A DNA stretch of 64,000 nucleotides, taken from positions 124,001 to 188,000 of the forward strand of contig NZ_CP050303.1 of assembly GCF_014189505.1 (NCBI RefSeq). The letters are read 5' to 3'. Each line of letters starts with the position of its first letter. The first letter of the stretch is position 1. Source of the DNA: Phyllobacterium sp. 628. GTDB lineage: Bacteria; Pseudomonadota; Alphaproteobacteria; Rhizobiales; Rhizobiaceae. Of this stretch, positions 42,911-51,139 are shown in pieces. The notes beneath the pieces were generated by a model. The model had not been told where the DNA came from. It did no database searches and saw only the letters and a program-made list of their open reading frames with translations. The position numbers and the translations under genes are program-made.

Positions 42911-44278
42911 TTAATCCTGCGACACAGCGGCAAGAGGTAAAGTTGCTATAACGAGTACGCCGCCATTCGGGCTGCTCTTAAAGGTCATGGTCCCCTTGTT
43001 CAGCGCGATAATCTCGAAAGCAATGGCAAGGCCGAGTCCCGAACCGGAGTGTGTTTCATCAAATCTTTGGCCGCGGGTCCCGACTTTCTGAAGGGCGGCC
43101 TGACTGAGGCCCGGGCCATCTTCGCTTATTGATAGTTCAGCATTGTCTCCTTTCTGCTTTGCAGAAACCTCTACTGACGACCTGGCCCACTTTGCGGCAT
43201 TTTCCAACAGCACCCCGACCAATTCAATCAAGTCATTCTGGTCGATATCAATGAAAAGTTTGTCGCCGATATCGACATTCCATTTGAGCGATTCACCATC
43301 AGGTGTTCTCTTGAGAACCGCCACGGTACGGCTTAAAACGTCTGTCAGTGACGCATGAAGAACATGGCTGACTGGCCGGTGCCGTAAACGTGCCAGGCGA
43401 AGCTGATAATCAATTCGGCCATCCATTTCGCTGGTCAGCTGATCTATGAGATCTGCGTTTTCCGTTTCGCCTTTCTGACGTAATCCATACGCGATGGAAG
43501 CCAGAACAGACAAAGGTGTTTTCAACCCATGGGCAAGATCAGCGGCGCGCGCACGGGCAAACTCAAGCGACTTTTGCTGTGACGCCAGCAATTCATTGAC
43601 CTCGCCAATCAGAGGCAGGACTTCCGAGGGATAGTTCCCAGCGACGCTATCGGACGACCCATGCCGGATTGCTTCAAGATCCTTGCGCAATTTTCGCAGC
43701 GGGTTCAACCCGACGCGAACCTGAAGCCAGGCCGCAGAAACCAGCGCCAATCCAAGTATAACCAGCGCAATGGTTAGTTCCCTGGCAAAGCGGGTAATGG
43801 ACTGGTTCAGGATGGCACGGTCCTGAGCAATCACGATGCGATATTTCTTTTCACCGGCAGTCGTGACAAAGTTGGTGGAGAGGGACAATGACGACAAAAC
43901 CTGCCCGTCCGGACCTTTGATGCTTCTGAAATCCTCGCGACCATCAGATGGAATTTTCGACTCGAGCACAAAATCCCATAGTGAGCGGGACCGGAACATC
44001 TGCTGATCCGTTACATTTTCTATCTGCCAGTAGACCCCGCTCAGGGGGATGCTGTATCGCGGATCGAAGAGGGATTGCGAAACCATATCCGGCTGTACAG
44101 CCGCCGGATCGATAAGGGATATCAGCCTCGAGAGACCGGCCGACAGTTCCGTTCGGGCCGATTGTTCCGCACTTTTTGTAAAGAGATAGCCGATCAACAA
44201 GCCCGCGACGAGCAACGCAAGCGATACCCACAATGCGGCGCCCAGAAATAGGCGCAGTCTTAAGGAGTGCGTTCTCAA
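42911..44278 (-). CDS. Sensor histidine kinase, PhoQ/FeuQ-like
   Basis: 455 residues. Two membrane helices (about 8-32 and 165-190) enclose a periplasmic sensor of about 130 residues. A HAMP-like stretch follows, then the H box (ARAADLAHGLKTPLSVLASIAYGL) with histidine in the DLAHGLKTPL form typical of PhoQ/FeuQ kinases, and an ATPase domain with an N box (VLLENAAKWA), EDGPGLS and GSGLGLAIAFEI. Its start overlaps the end of the OmpR-type regulator gene by 4 bp, so the pair is co-translated. The signal may be cationic or envelope stress, as in related systems. Confidence 0.9.
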   Translation of the reverse strand: MRTHSLRLRLFLGAALWVSLALLVAGLLIGYLFTKSAEQSARTELSAGLSRLISLIDPAAVQPDMVSQSLFDPRYSIPLSGVYWQIENVTDQQMFRSRSLWDFVLESKIPSDGREDFRSIKGPDGQVLSSLSLSTNFVTTAGEKKYRIVIAQDRAILNQSITRFARELTIALVILGLALVSAAWLQVRVGLNPLRKLRKDLEAIRHGSSDSVAGNYPSEVLPLIGEVNELLASQQKSLEFARARAADLAHGLKTPLSVLASIAYGLRQKGETENADLIDQLTSEMDGRIDYQLRLARLRHRPVSHVLHASLTDVLSRTVAVLKRTPDGESLKWNVDIGDKLFIDIDQNDLIELVGVLLENAAKWARSSVEVSAKQKGDNAELSISEDGPGLSQAALQKVGTRGQRFDETHSGSGLGLAIAFEIIALNKGTMTFKSSPNGGVLVIATLPLAAVSQD

Positions 44279-44940
44279 ACGGGGTCTCCACCCAGCGAAT
44301 AGCCGTAGCCTCGACGTGTTCTGATGAAATCATTCCCCAAACGCCGCCTCACCCGTCCAACCAGAACTTCAATGGAATTGGAATCGCGTTCAAAATCCTG
44401 AGAATAGAGATGTTCGGTTATCTCGGCCCGCGAGACGACGCGTCCACGTTGATGGGCAAGAAACGCGACAAGGCGATATTCCTGCGGTGTCAAATTGACC
44501 GGAACGCCATGCCGTGTAATTTGTTTGATCCTGGTGTCGAGAACAAAATCGCCGATATCGATGCGTGAAGAAGCAAAGCCGTGTGTACGGCGAATAATCG
44601 CTCTGACACGGGCAATGACTTCCTCCATACGAAATGGTTTTATCACATAATCATCGGCGCCAGCTTCGATGCCCTCCACGCGTTCATCCCAATTCCCGCG
44701 GGCAGTAAGGATAAGGACCGGGGATGTCCGGCCGGCTTTGCGCCAGCGCTTGAGGATTGTCAGGCCATCGAGAGAGGGCAAACCAAGATCAAGCAAAATC
44801 GTATCGAATGTTTCCGTATCACCCCGATGCCAAGCATTCTCGCCATCCTGTTCCGTTTCCACAACGAAACCCGCAGCGGCAAGTGCGGTGCTGAGTGAAT
44901 TGGCAATACGCTGATCATCTTCTACGACAAGAATACGCAT
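44275..44940 (-). CDS. OmpR/PhoP-family response regulator (FeuP-like)
   Basis: 221 residues. The receiver has the acidic pair VVEDDQ near residue 7, the phospho-aspartate in ILLDLGLPSLDG (near 51) and a lysine in VIKPFRMEE. The C-terminal winged helix (LTPQEYRLVAFLAHQRGRVVSRAEITEHLYS, then SNSIEVLVGRVRRRLG, IRTRRGYGYSL) binds direct-repeat DNA. The gene lies between the PepSY-protein gene (6 bp upstream) and the kinase. Three GCTGACA elements in front of the operon fit an OmpR-type autoregulatory site. Confidence 0.92.
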   Translation of the reverse strand: MRILVVEDDQRIANSLSTALAAAGFVVETEQDGENAWHRGDTETFDTILLDLGLPSLDGLTILKRWRKAGRTSPVLILTARGNWDERVEGIEAGADDYVIKPFRMEEVIARVRAIIRRTHGFASSRIDIGDFVLDTRIKQITRHGVPVNLTPQEYRLVAFLAHQRGRVVSRAEITEHLYSQDFERDSNSIEVLVGRVRRRLGNDFIRTRRGYGYSLGGDPV

Positions 44941-44946
44941 GGTGTA

Positions 44947-45459
44947 TCAGGGCTGGGCCAACTGGCCGGTTTGAGCATTGAAATCATACTGCCGCACAAA
45001 ACCCTCATCTTCCAGAATTTTAAGACGATAAAGCAATGTCCCGTCAACACGCGCAAGCTTCGCATCGATAATTTGACCGCGGGTATAACGTCTTGCTGCG
45101 GCAACGATTTTTTCCAGTGGGAGCGCTCTGTTTGAGCGAACCGCATCGAGGGCCTCATCCTGATCCTGCTGACCTGTCCAGGGAAGAATTAGGCGCGATC
45201 CCCGTCCGCCAGAGCGACCTTTGTCATCATGGAGCCCTGCGCCCGGTCCTGGAGGACCGGCTTCAACACCTCCCGGGCCACCACCTGGCCGCTCGCCTTG
45301 CGGTCCATGTCCAGGGCCGCCGCCGGGCCCACCTCCCGGTCCGCCTCCTGGCCCCCCGCCTCCCGGCCCTTGTGCCAGAGATGCAGATGTCAGTGACAAC
45401 AGGAAAAAGGCCGTCAGCAAAATGAGCCGGGGTTTCAGTAAGATCTCCATGATGGCCAT
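44947..45459 (-). CDS. Exported PepSY-domain protein with Gly/Pro-rich linker
   Basis: 170 residues. A signal peptide (LILLTAFFLLSLTSASLA) leads into a low-complexity stretch of about 45 residues made of GGGPGG repeats, then a PepSY domain (ALPLEKIVAAARRYTRGQIIDAKLARVDGTLLYRLKILEDEG, then YDFNAQTGQL). Small PepSY proteins in the periplasm are thought to modulate proteases or sensor kinases. As the first gene of a kinase/regulator operon it may be a sensor accessory. The start at 45459 has AGAAGG at good spacing; an ATG three codons later is the alternative. Confidence 0.82.
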   Translation of the reverse strand: MAIMEILLKPRLILLTAFFLLSLTSASLAQGPGGGGPGGGPGGGPGGGPGHGPQGERPGGGPGGVEAGPPGPGAGLHDDKGRSGGRGSRLILPWTGQQDQDEALDAVRSNRALPLEKIVAAARRYTRGQIIDAKLARVDGTLLYRLKILEDEGFVRQYDFNAQTGQLAQP

Positions 45460-45473
45460 TATGCCTTCTCAAA

Positions 45474-45513
45474 GCTGACAATTCGCTGACACGTTCATCA
45501 CGGGCCTGTCAGC
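45474..45513. promoter_or_regulatory. Three GCTGACA elements, OmpR-type operator candidate
   Basis: GCTGACA at 45474-45480 and 45485-45491 (11 bp apart, the classical OmpR/PhoB spacing), and the same heptamer inverted at 45507-45513. The group lies 15-55 bp before the PepSY/regulator/kinase operon and upstream of the divergent glycan genes. Confidence 0.55.
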
Positions 45514-45689
45514 CAGACCCTGCTAGGCATGCTTCCTATTGCCAAAAGCTGCGTTCAGCATTGTGAGGAGTGTCCACGATTATCACCAATTCAATCACAT
45601 CTCCGCTTCCGCTTGCAGTCCGCGAAGCACGGAGAGCCTCAGCAAGCCCAACCGTCAGTATCATTGATCAAGAATAGGCGTAACAAACA

Positions 45690-46784
45690 ATGCTTAGGCT
45701 CAGTCGTCGTCTTGCGGCCCTCATACTCATAAGGATCGCCAAGCTTTTTTACCATGACTCTCGCGTTTTCAGTGCAAAACTCCGCCGCAAATTCAGCAGC
45801 CATGCAACGATCCTTGAGGCGCATCGTGGTGATCTAGCCTTTCCTAGCGGCAAATATGCGATCTTCTTGATATGGCAACCCAATGGCTTGCCATGGTATG
45901 TCAGGAATGCACTTGCTGCATTGAGCGAGAACGGAATCAACGTCGTCGCCGTCGTCAATCACTCCCTAGATGAAGATCGGCTGGCTGAACTCAAGGCGCA
46001 GTCCGCACATGTTCTGATAAGAGACAATACTGGTTTCGATATCGGCGGGTATCGGGATGCAACGTTATTTCTGCGCCGGATAGCAGCTCCTGAACGCGCG
46101 ATATACCTTAATGACAGTGTCTATTTCTTCAAAGAAGGGCTCTCTGAGCTTATGAGAAGACTGTCGGATTCCGACAGCGATATCGTCGGCTCATTCGAAA
46201 ACTGGGAATTTCACTATCACATCCAGTCGTTCTGTTTTTCAGTCAGCAGCCATGTCTTCAACAGTGATAAGTTCGTCCAGTTCTGGCTGGACTATCTTCC
46301 GGTCAATTCCCGGTTGTGGGCCATCAATCGGGGAGAGGTCGGGCTCTCCCGGGCTATGGTTCCCGTCGCGCGTTCGATCGAGACGATTTACAATCCGAAC
46401 AAGTTGCGCGCCGGTTTGAATGACTTGCCGGCGGAGAGCCTGATGTCGATGAATTCATGTCTGCCCAAGGGACTGCGCATCCCGGCGGAAGACTTCAAGA
46501 ATATTCCAAGATCCGCTTTGATTGACGAGTTTTGCGGTCAGGTGACGGTGCGCTCGCAAATCCACACCGGCGGCTTTCTCTACAACAAGTTTCTGCAATG
46601 TCCCCTGATGAAGCGCGATCTGTTTTACCGGTTGCAGTTTGGCATTTACGAGATCGAGCAGCATTTGATCGATGCCGGTGAAAAAATGCACATCAACGAA
46701 ATACTGACCGACATGCGAAAGAAGGGCCCGGGTGACCATCTTCCGATCCTGAAACGCCTGCTGTTCAACAGAGGCATTATCTAG
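45690..46784 (+). CDS. Rhamnan synthesis protein F (RgpF)-family glycan protein
   Basis: 364 residues. RgpF-family hallmarks are YAIFLIWQPNGLPWYVRNALAAL, the motif VLIRDNTGFDIGGYRDATLFL, IYLNDSVYFF, and DIVGSFENWEFHYHIQSFCF. These proteins take part in making rhamnose-rich or other cell-surface polysaccharides, probably as glycosyltransferases. An N-terminal basic and hydrophobic helix suggests membrane association. The start gives a typical length; the upstream site is weak. The stop is followed directly by the next ATG, so three genes read together. Confidence 0.83.
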   Translation: MLRLSRRLAALILIRIAKLFYHDSRVFSAKLRRKFSSHATILEAHRGDLAFPSGKYAIFLIWQPNGLPWYVRNALAALSENGINVVAVVNHSLDEDRLAELKAQSAHVLIRDNTGFDIGGYRDATLFLRRIAAPERAIYLNDSVYFFKEGLSELMRRLSDSDSDIVGSFENWEFHYHIQSFCFSVSSHVFNSDKFVQFWLDYLPVNSRLWAINRGEVGLSRAMVPVARSIETIYNPNKLRAGLNDLPAESLMSMNSCLPKGLRIPAEDFKNIPRSALIDEFCGQVTVRSQIHTGGFLYNKFLQCPLMKRDLFYRLQFGIYEIEQHLIDAGEKMHINEILTDMRKKGPGDHLPILKRLLFNRGII

Positions 46785-47198
46785 ATGGCGCATCATCGCC
46801 TTCCGCCCAAGCCCCATATCCCGTTGGATACCAATTTTATGAGACAGCTATACGGTTTCAAAAGTAAGCGCCGCTCCAAAAGAGACGCTCAAGCAAGAAT
46901 AGCGAACTACAACAACGAAATCCTGAAAATAGCCATCGGTTTTGCGCTTGACCATGGCGGTTCAAATGGACTGTCCTTTCTGAACGCATGCCGCGATGGT
47001 GATTGGGTCAAGATACGGAGAGAATGGCCTGAATGGCCTTTATACCTGTTGGGAAAATTTCCTGAACGTTGCAGAGCAAGACGTTGGTTGCCTGACTCAA
47101 ACAGGCTGGGTGCACGGCGCAAAGGAGCTATGCATTATGTTGTACTTCAGTTGGCGGACAACGGCAGTGTCCTCGAACAGATCGAAGACATTAAATGA
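46785..47198 (+). CDS. Hypothetical protein in glycan gene trio
   Basis: 137 residues, not recognised. It starts directly after the RgpF-family stop (TAG ATG) and its own stop overlaps the next ATG (ATGA); this tight packing is the best evidence that it is real. It is basic at the N-terminus (KSKRRSKRDAQARIANYNNE) with an aromatic patch (REWPEWPLYLLGKFP) in the middle. There is no signal peptide or membrane helix. The role may be that of a small partner of the flanking surface-glycan proteins. Confidence 0.6.
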   Translation: MAHHRLPPKPHIPLDTNFMRQLYGFKSKRRSKRDAQARIANYNNEILKIAIGFALDHGGSNGLSFLNACRDGDWVKIRREWPEWPLYLLGKFPERCRARRWLPDSNRLGARRKGAMHYVVLQLADNGSVLEQIEDIK

Positions 47199-48208
47199 AA
47201 CATCACCTCCTCATAGCCGGAACGGGACGCGCCGGAACAAGCGTCCTTGTCAAATATCTTGCCGAGCTTGGCTTAAATACGCATGTCACCACCTCTGACG
47301 GCGCCGTATTTTGGGATGAAGATGCTCAAGCCGGTCTTAAGGACCTAGTTTTGCATGGTGGTGCAGGGCTCCCCTATGTGGTGAAATCACCCTGGCTTCA
47401 TGAATTTGTCGACGAAGTTCTTGCACACCCCGATATCACCATTGACGGCGTCATAATACCGGTTCGCAATTTGATGGAGGCGGCGAGCAGCCGGACCGTT
47501 CTGGAGCTGCAGCATATCCATCGCGCGCACACATTGCTCGCGGATGAGAGCAAGTCCTGGGAAACATGGGGAACAACACCCGGTGGAACGATCTATTCGC
47601 TCAATCCACTGGATCAGGCCCGCTTGCTCGCGGTAGGGTTTCATCACCTCATCGAGCGTTTAACACAAGCCCAGATTCCGGTCTATTTGCTGGCTTTTCC
47701 GTTATTTGCCGAAGACCCGGCATATTTGTTTTCCACGCTGAATGATTGCTTGCCCTCATCCATTGCGTACCCCACAGCCGTGAATGCTCATCGCGTGGTT
47801 TTTGACCGGGACAAGGTGAGGATAAATGCGGAAATATCCACGCCTGACAAGTCAGAGCGCACCGGGAAATTTGTGGTCCAGTATCCTGCGCTTGAGGATC
47901 TCGACAACACCGCTCTTCGGCGTGAGATAAAGAAAGTAAGAAAATCTAGTGCGGAGATCGCGGAAAACTCACAAGCTACCCAGTGGGAGAATGAAACGTT
48001 GCGGCAAGAAAATTTGACTTTCCGCAATGATATTAAAGTTCAGAAGGAAGCCATTGAAGGGTACTGCAGACAAACGCAATCTTTGCAGGAAACCTTAGAT
48101 CGGATCAGGGAAAGCAGGTCATGGGCCGTCACCGCGCCACTTTGCCTCGGTTCGAGGATGATGTCTTACATCCTCGGTAAAAGCGCCCTTTATAAATCGC
48201 AGAAGTAA
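47195..48208 (+). CDS. P-loop, sulfotransferase-like protein with C-terminal coiled coil
   Basis: 337 residues. It opens with a nucleotide-binding loop (LLIAGTGRAGTSVLVKYLAEL) of the kind that binds 3'-phosphoadenosine-phosphosulfate in sulfotransferases, and later has GVIIPVRNLMEAASSR. Residues 230-315 are predicted by eye to form a coiled coil (LRREIKKVRKSSAEIAEN; TLRQENLTFRNDIKVQKEAI). It ends with SRSWAVTAPL, a motif at the C-termini of many surface-glycan glycosyltransferases. This combination suggests that it modifies or helps assemble a polysaccharide. Classical sulfotransferase catalysis is not proven. It is coupled to the preceding gene by a 4-bp overlap. Confidence 0.72.
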   Translation: MKHHLLIAGTGRAGTSVLVKYLAELGLNTHVTTSDGAVFWDEDAQAGLKDLVLHGGAGLPYVVKSPWLHEFVDEVLAHPDITIDGVIIPVRNLMEAASSRTVLELQHIHRAHTLLADESKSWETWGTTPGGTIYSLNPLDQARLLAVGFHHLIERLTQAQIPVYLLAFPLFAEDPAYLFSTLNDCLPSSIAYPTAVNAHRVVFDRDKVRINAEISTPDKSERTGKFVVQYPALEDLDNTALRREIKKVRKSSAEIAENSQATQWENETLRQENLTFRNDIKVQKEAIEGYCRQTQSLQETLDRIRESRSWAVTAPLCLGSRMMSYILGKSALYKSQK

Positions 48209-48246
48209 CGACAGGGCAGGCTTATGATCATCGTCCACAGGACTAT

Positions 48247-48276
48247 CGGCAGAAGACCGACATAGGCCTTCTGCCG
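48247..48276. terminator. Hairpin between convergent genes
   Basis: Perfect 9-bp stem CGGCAGAAG / CTTCTGCCG with a 12-base loop in the 77-bp gap between the glycan trio and kdgD. It has no long T tract. Confidence 0.55.
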
Positions 48277-48285
48277 GTATGGATT

Positions 48286-49248
<963 letters not shown>

Positions 49249-50268
49249 TCAAATCTGCGATGTCTCGAGAGCTTGAATGAGGGCAGCAATGTAGCCGTAG
49301 CAGAAAGCAAAGGCGGTGCCCTGCGGATCGCGGCCACTGATGTGCGGTACATGGTCAGGCATAACCATGTATTTGTATCCGACCTCTTTGTAGATCTTCA
49401 GTGACTCGACCATGTCCATGTCGCCCTCATCCGGGAAGGTTTCCATGAAGGACAGTTTGCCGCCGCTGATGTTGCGGTAATGCACGTTGAAAAGTTTTCC
49501 CCGCGTGCCGAACCAGCGGATGATATCGCCGATTTCCTTCCGCGGATTGTCAAGCATCTCACCGACGGAGCCCTGGCAGAAATTCAGGCCGTGATAGGCG
49601 CTTTCACGCATCAGCACGAATTTTTTCAATCCCTCGACAGTGCCCAGAACGCGTGTGACACCCCTGTAGCCTGGCGGCGTATAGGGATCGTGCGGATGGC
49701 AGGCGAGGCGCACCCGGTTGCTCTCTGCGACAGGCACAACCCGCTCGAGGAAATAATCGATCCGCTCCCAATTGTCGTCTTCCGACAACACGCCAGCAAG
49801 ACCAGGCTCCGCCTCCTGATCTGCCTTATCCCAGCGGAAAGCTTCGTTTCGCGATCCGCCACGGCCGGGTTCCATTTCCGTACGGGGAATACCGATCAGG
49901 TTGAGATTGTATTTTGCCGCCGGTATGCCCGCCTTGGCACAATTTTCGATCATCCCGCAGACAGCATCTATCTGGCGATCGCGGTCAGGACCGGCCAGCA
50001 GAATGTCGGGGTAAGAGGCCTTTTCGATTGGCTGCGAGGGCAGGGGCAGCTGAACCATATCGAGGATCAGCCCGAAGCTCTCCACCTTGTCGCGATGGCG
50101 CTCCAAATCTTCCAGTGTCCAGTCTTTCGGACGGCCGGGCGGATCGGCAGAAATATGCTTCACGCCGAGCTGGGCAAAAACCCGGTAATCATCGTCATCC
50201 CGCGCACCGACCTGCGTTCCCAAATACACCGCAGCTTCCTCCAAATAGTATGCCAACTCATATGACAT
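49249..50268 (-). CDS. uxuA: Mannonate dehydratase-like TIM-barrel protein (UxuA family)
   Basis: 339 residues. UxuA-family features are the metal ligands and neighbours RLACHPHDP, GLNFCQGSVGEM, FNVHYRNISGGKLSFMETFPDEGDMDM, and VMPDHVPHI. The family converts D-mannonate to 2-keto-3-deoxygluconate. It is shorter than E. coli UxuA (394), like the rhizobial group, whose substrate may differ. The ATG at 50268 lies inside a candidate operator, without a ribosome binding site. This leaves open a leaderless start or an undetected downstream start. Confidence 0.85.
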   Translation of the reverse strand: MSYELAYYLEEAAVYLGTQVGARDDDDYRVFAQLGVKHISADPPGRPKDWTLEDLERHRDKVESFGLILDMVQLPLPSQPIEKASYPDILLAGPDRDRQIDAVCGMIENCAKAGIPAAKYNLNLIGIPRTEMEPGRGGSRNEAFRWDKADQEAEPGLAGVLSEDDNWERIDYFLERVVPVAESNRVRLACHPHDPYTPPGYRGVTRVLGTVEGLKKFVLMRESAYHGLNFCQGSVGEMLDNPRKEIGDIIRWFGTRGKLFNVHYRNISGGKLSFMETFPDEGDMDMVESLKIYKEVGYKYMVMPDHVPHISGRDPQGTAFAFCYGYIAALIQALETSQI

Positions 50269-50277
50269 AATATGAAT
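50259..50277 (-). promoter_or_regulatory. Candidate GntR operator, site A (over the uxuA start)
   Basis: On the minus strand: ATTCATATTATGTCATATG, with palindromic core TATGTCATA. It matches 15 of 19 positions of the site in front of the binding-protein gene (51077-51095). Confidence 0.5.
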
Positions 50278-50297
50278 TTCGGGTGCTGTCGAGAGGG

Positions 50298-51020
50298 TTA
50301 CTGACTTTCTGCCAATATCCGGTAGCGCTTCTGGCTGGCCATGAGATGGGAACGCATCGCCTGACGCGCACGGTCCGGGTCCTGTTCAACAATAGCGGAC
50401 AGGATTTCCACATGTTCCAAATGAACCTTCGTCAGATAGTGCGTATCACTGGCGTCAGGAAGGTTGGGAAACTGGCTGCGCGGGATGGCACGAGGGCCAA
50501 AATGCCGCAAAGCCTCGATGTAGAAGCGGTTGTTGGTGGCGGCCGCGATGGCCATGTGGAACTCGTAGTCCGCCTCCGCTGTCGGCTTGCCTTCATCAAT
50601 CAGCAGAGCCATTCTGCGGTTGGCGGAGCGCATGGCAGATTCCTGTTCAGCCGTCCGGCGGTACGCGGCAATCGCAGCAGCTTCGCCCTCAGTTGCCATG
50701 CGAAACTCCAGCATTTCCAGGGTTTCCGGTATGCTGTTGATTTCAACAGGCGTCAGGTTGAAGGTTTGGTGGTGATTTGGTTCGCTGACAAAAACACCCT
50801 TGCCCTGCACCGGCTTGACATAACCTGCCGCGCGCAAATCAGCGATTGCTTCACGCACGACTGTGCGGCTCACGCCAAAACTTGATTCCAGTTGCGGTTC
50901 AGTGGGCAGCTGGTCGCCCTTTTTCAGCATGCCGGTTTCGATCTGACTGCGCAGATGGTCTATCAGCTGCTGTGCCAAGCGCTGCCTTCCGCGCGGTGTT
51001 GTCCCCATTCCATTCGTCAT
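50298..51020 (-). CDS. GntR-family (FadR subfamily) regulator
   Basis: 240 residues from the ATG at 51020; a longer frame to 51092 would add 24 residues with no supporting site. The N-terminal winged helix (QQLIDHLRSQIETGMLKKGDQLPTEPQLESSFGVSRTVVREAIADLRAAGYV) is followed by an all-helical FCD domain with the metal-binding pattern DYEFHMAIAAATNN and H residues near EHVEILSAI. FCD regulators usually respond to carboxylic or sugar acids. It probably represses both flanking operons, with sites at 50259 and 51077. Confidence 0.9.
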   Translation of the reverse strand: MTNGMGTTPRGRQRLAQQLIDHLRSQIETGMLKKGDQLPTEPQLESSFGVSRTVVREAIADLRAAGYVKPVQGKGVFVSEPNHHQTFNLTPVEINSIPETLEMLEFRMATEGEAAAIAAYRRTAEQESAMRSANRRMALLIDEGKPTAEADYEFHMAIAAATNNRFYIEALRHFGPRAIPRSQFPNLPDASDTHYLTKVHLEHVEILSAIVEQDPDRARQAMRSHLMASQKRYRILAESQ

Positions 51021-51076
51021 AGTCGGTCTGCTCTGATCTTTCCGGCGGGCTCTTGCCAATAATGATGGAGTTCTAT

Positions 51077-51095
51077 ATTCATAATACGACATACG
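51077..51095 (+). promoter_or_regulatory. Candidate GntR operator, site B (before the binding-protein gene)
   Basis: ATTCATAATACGACATACG, 15 of 19 identical to site A read in the opposite direction. It lies between the divergent regulator and transporter genes, about 45 bp before the rightward start and 57 bp before the leftward start. Confidence 0.5.
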
Positions 51096-51139
51096 GAAGA
51101 CATCATATGTTTTTCATATTAAACGAGGGAGGAGATTTT

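Noticed and set aside
45221..45478. Rightward proline/glycine-rich frame opposite the PepSY gene
   Set aside because: It is the antisense reading of the GGGPGG linker and has no independent support.
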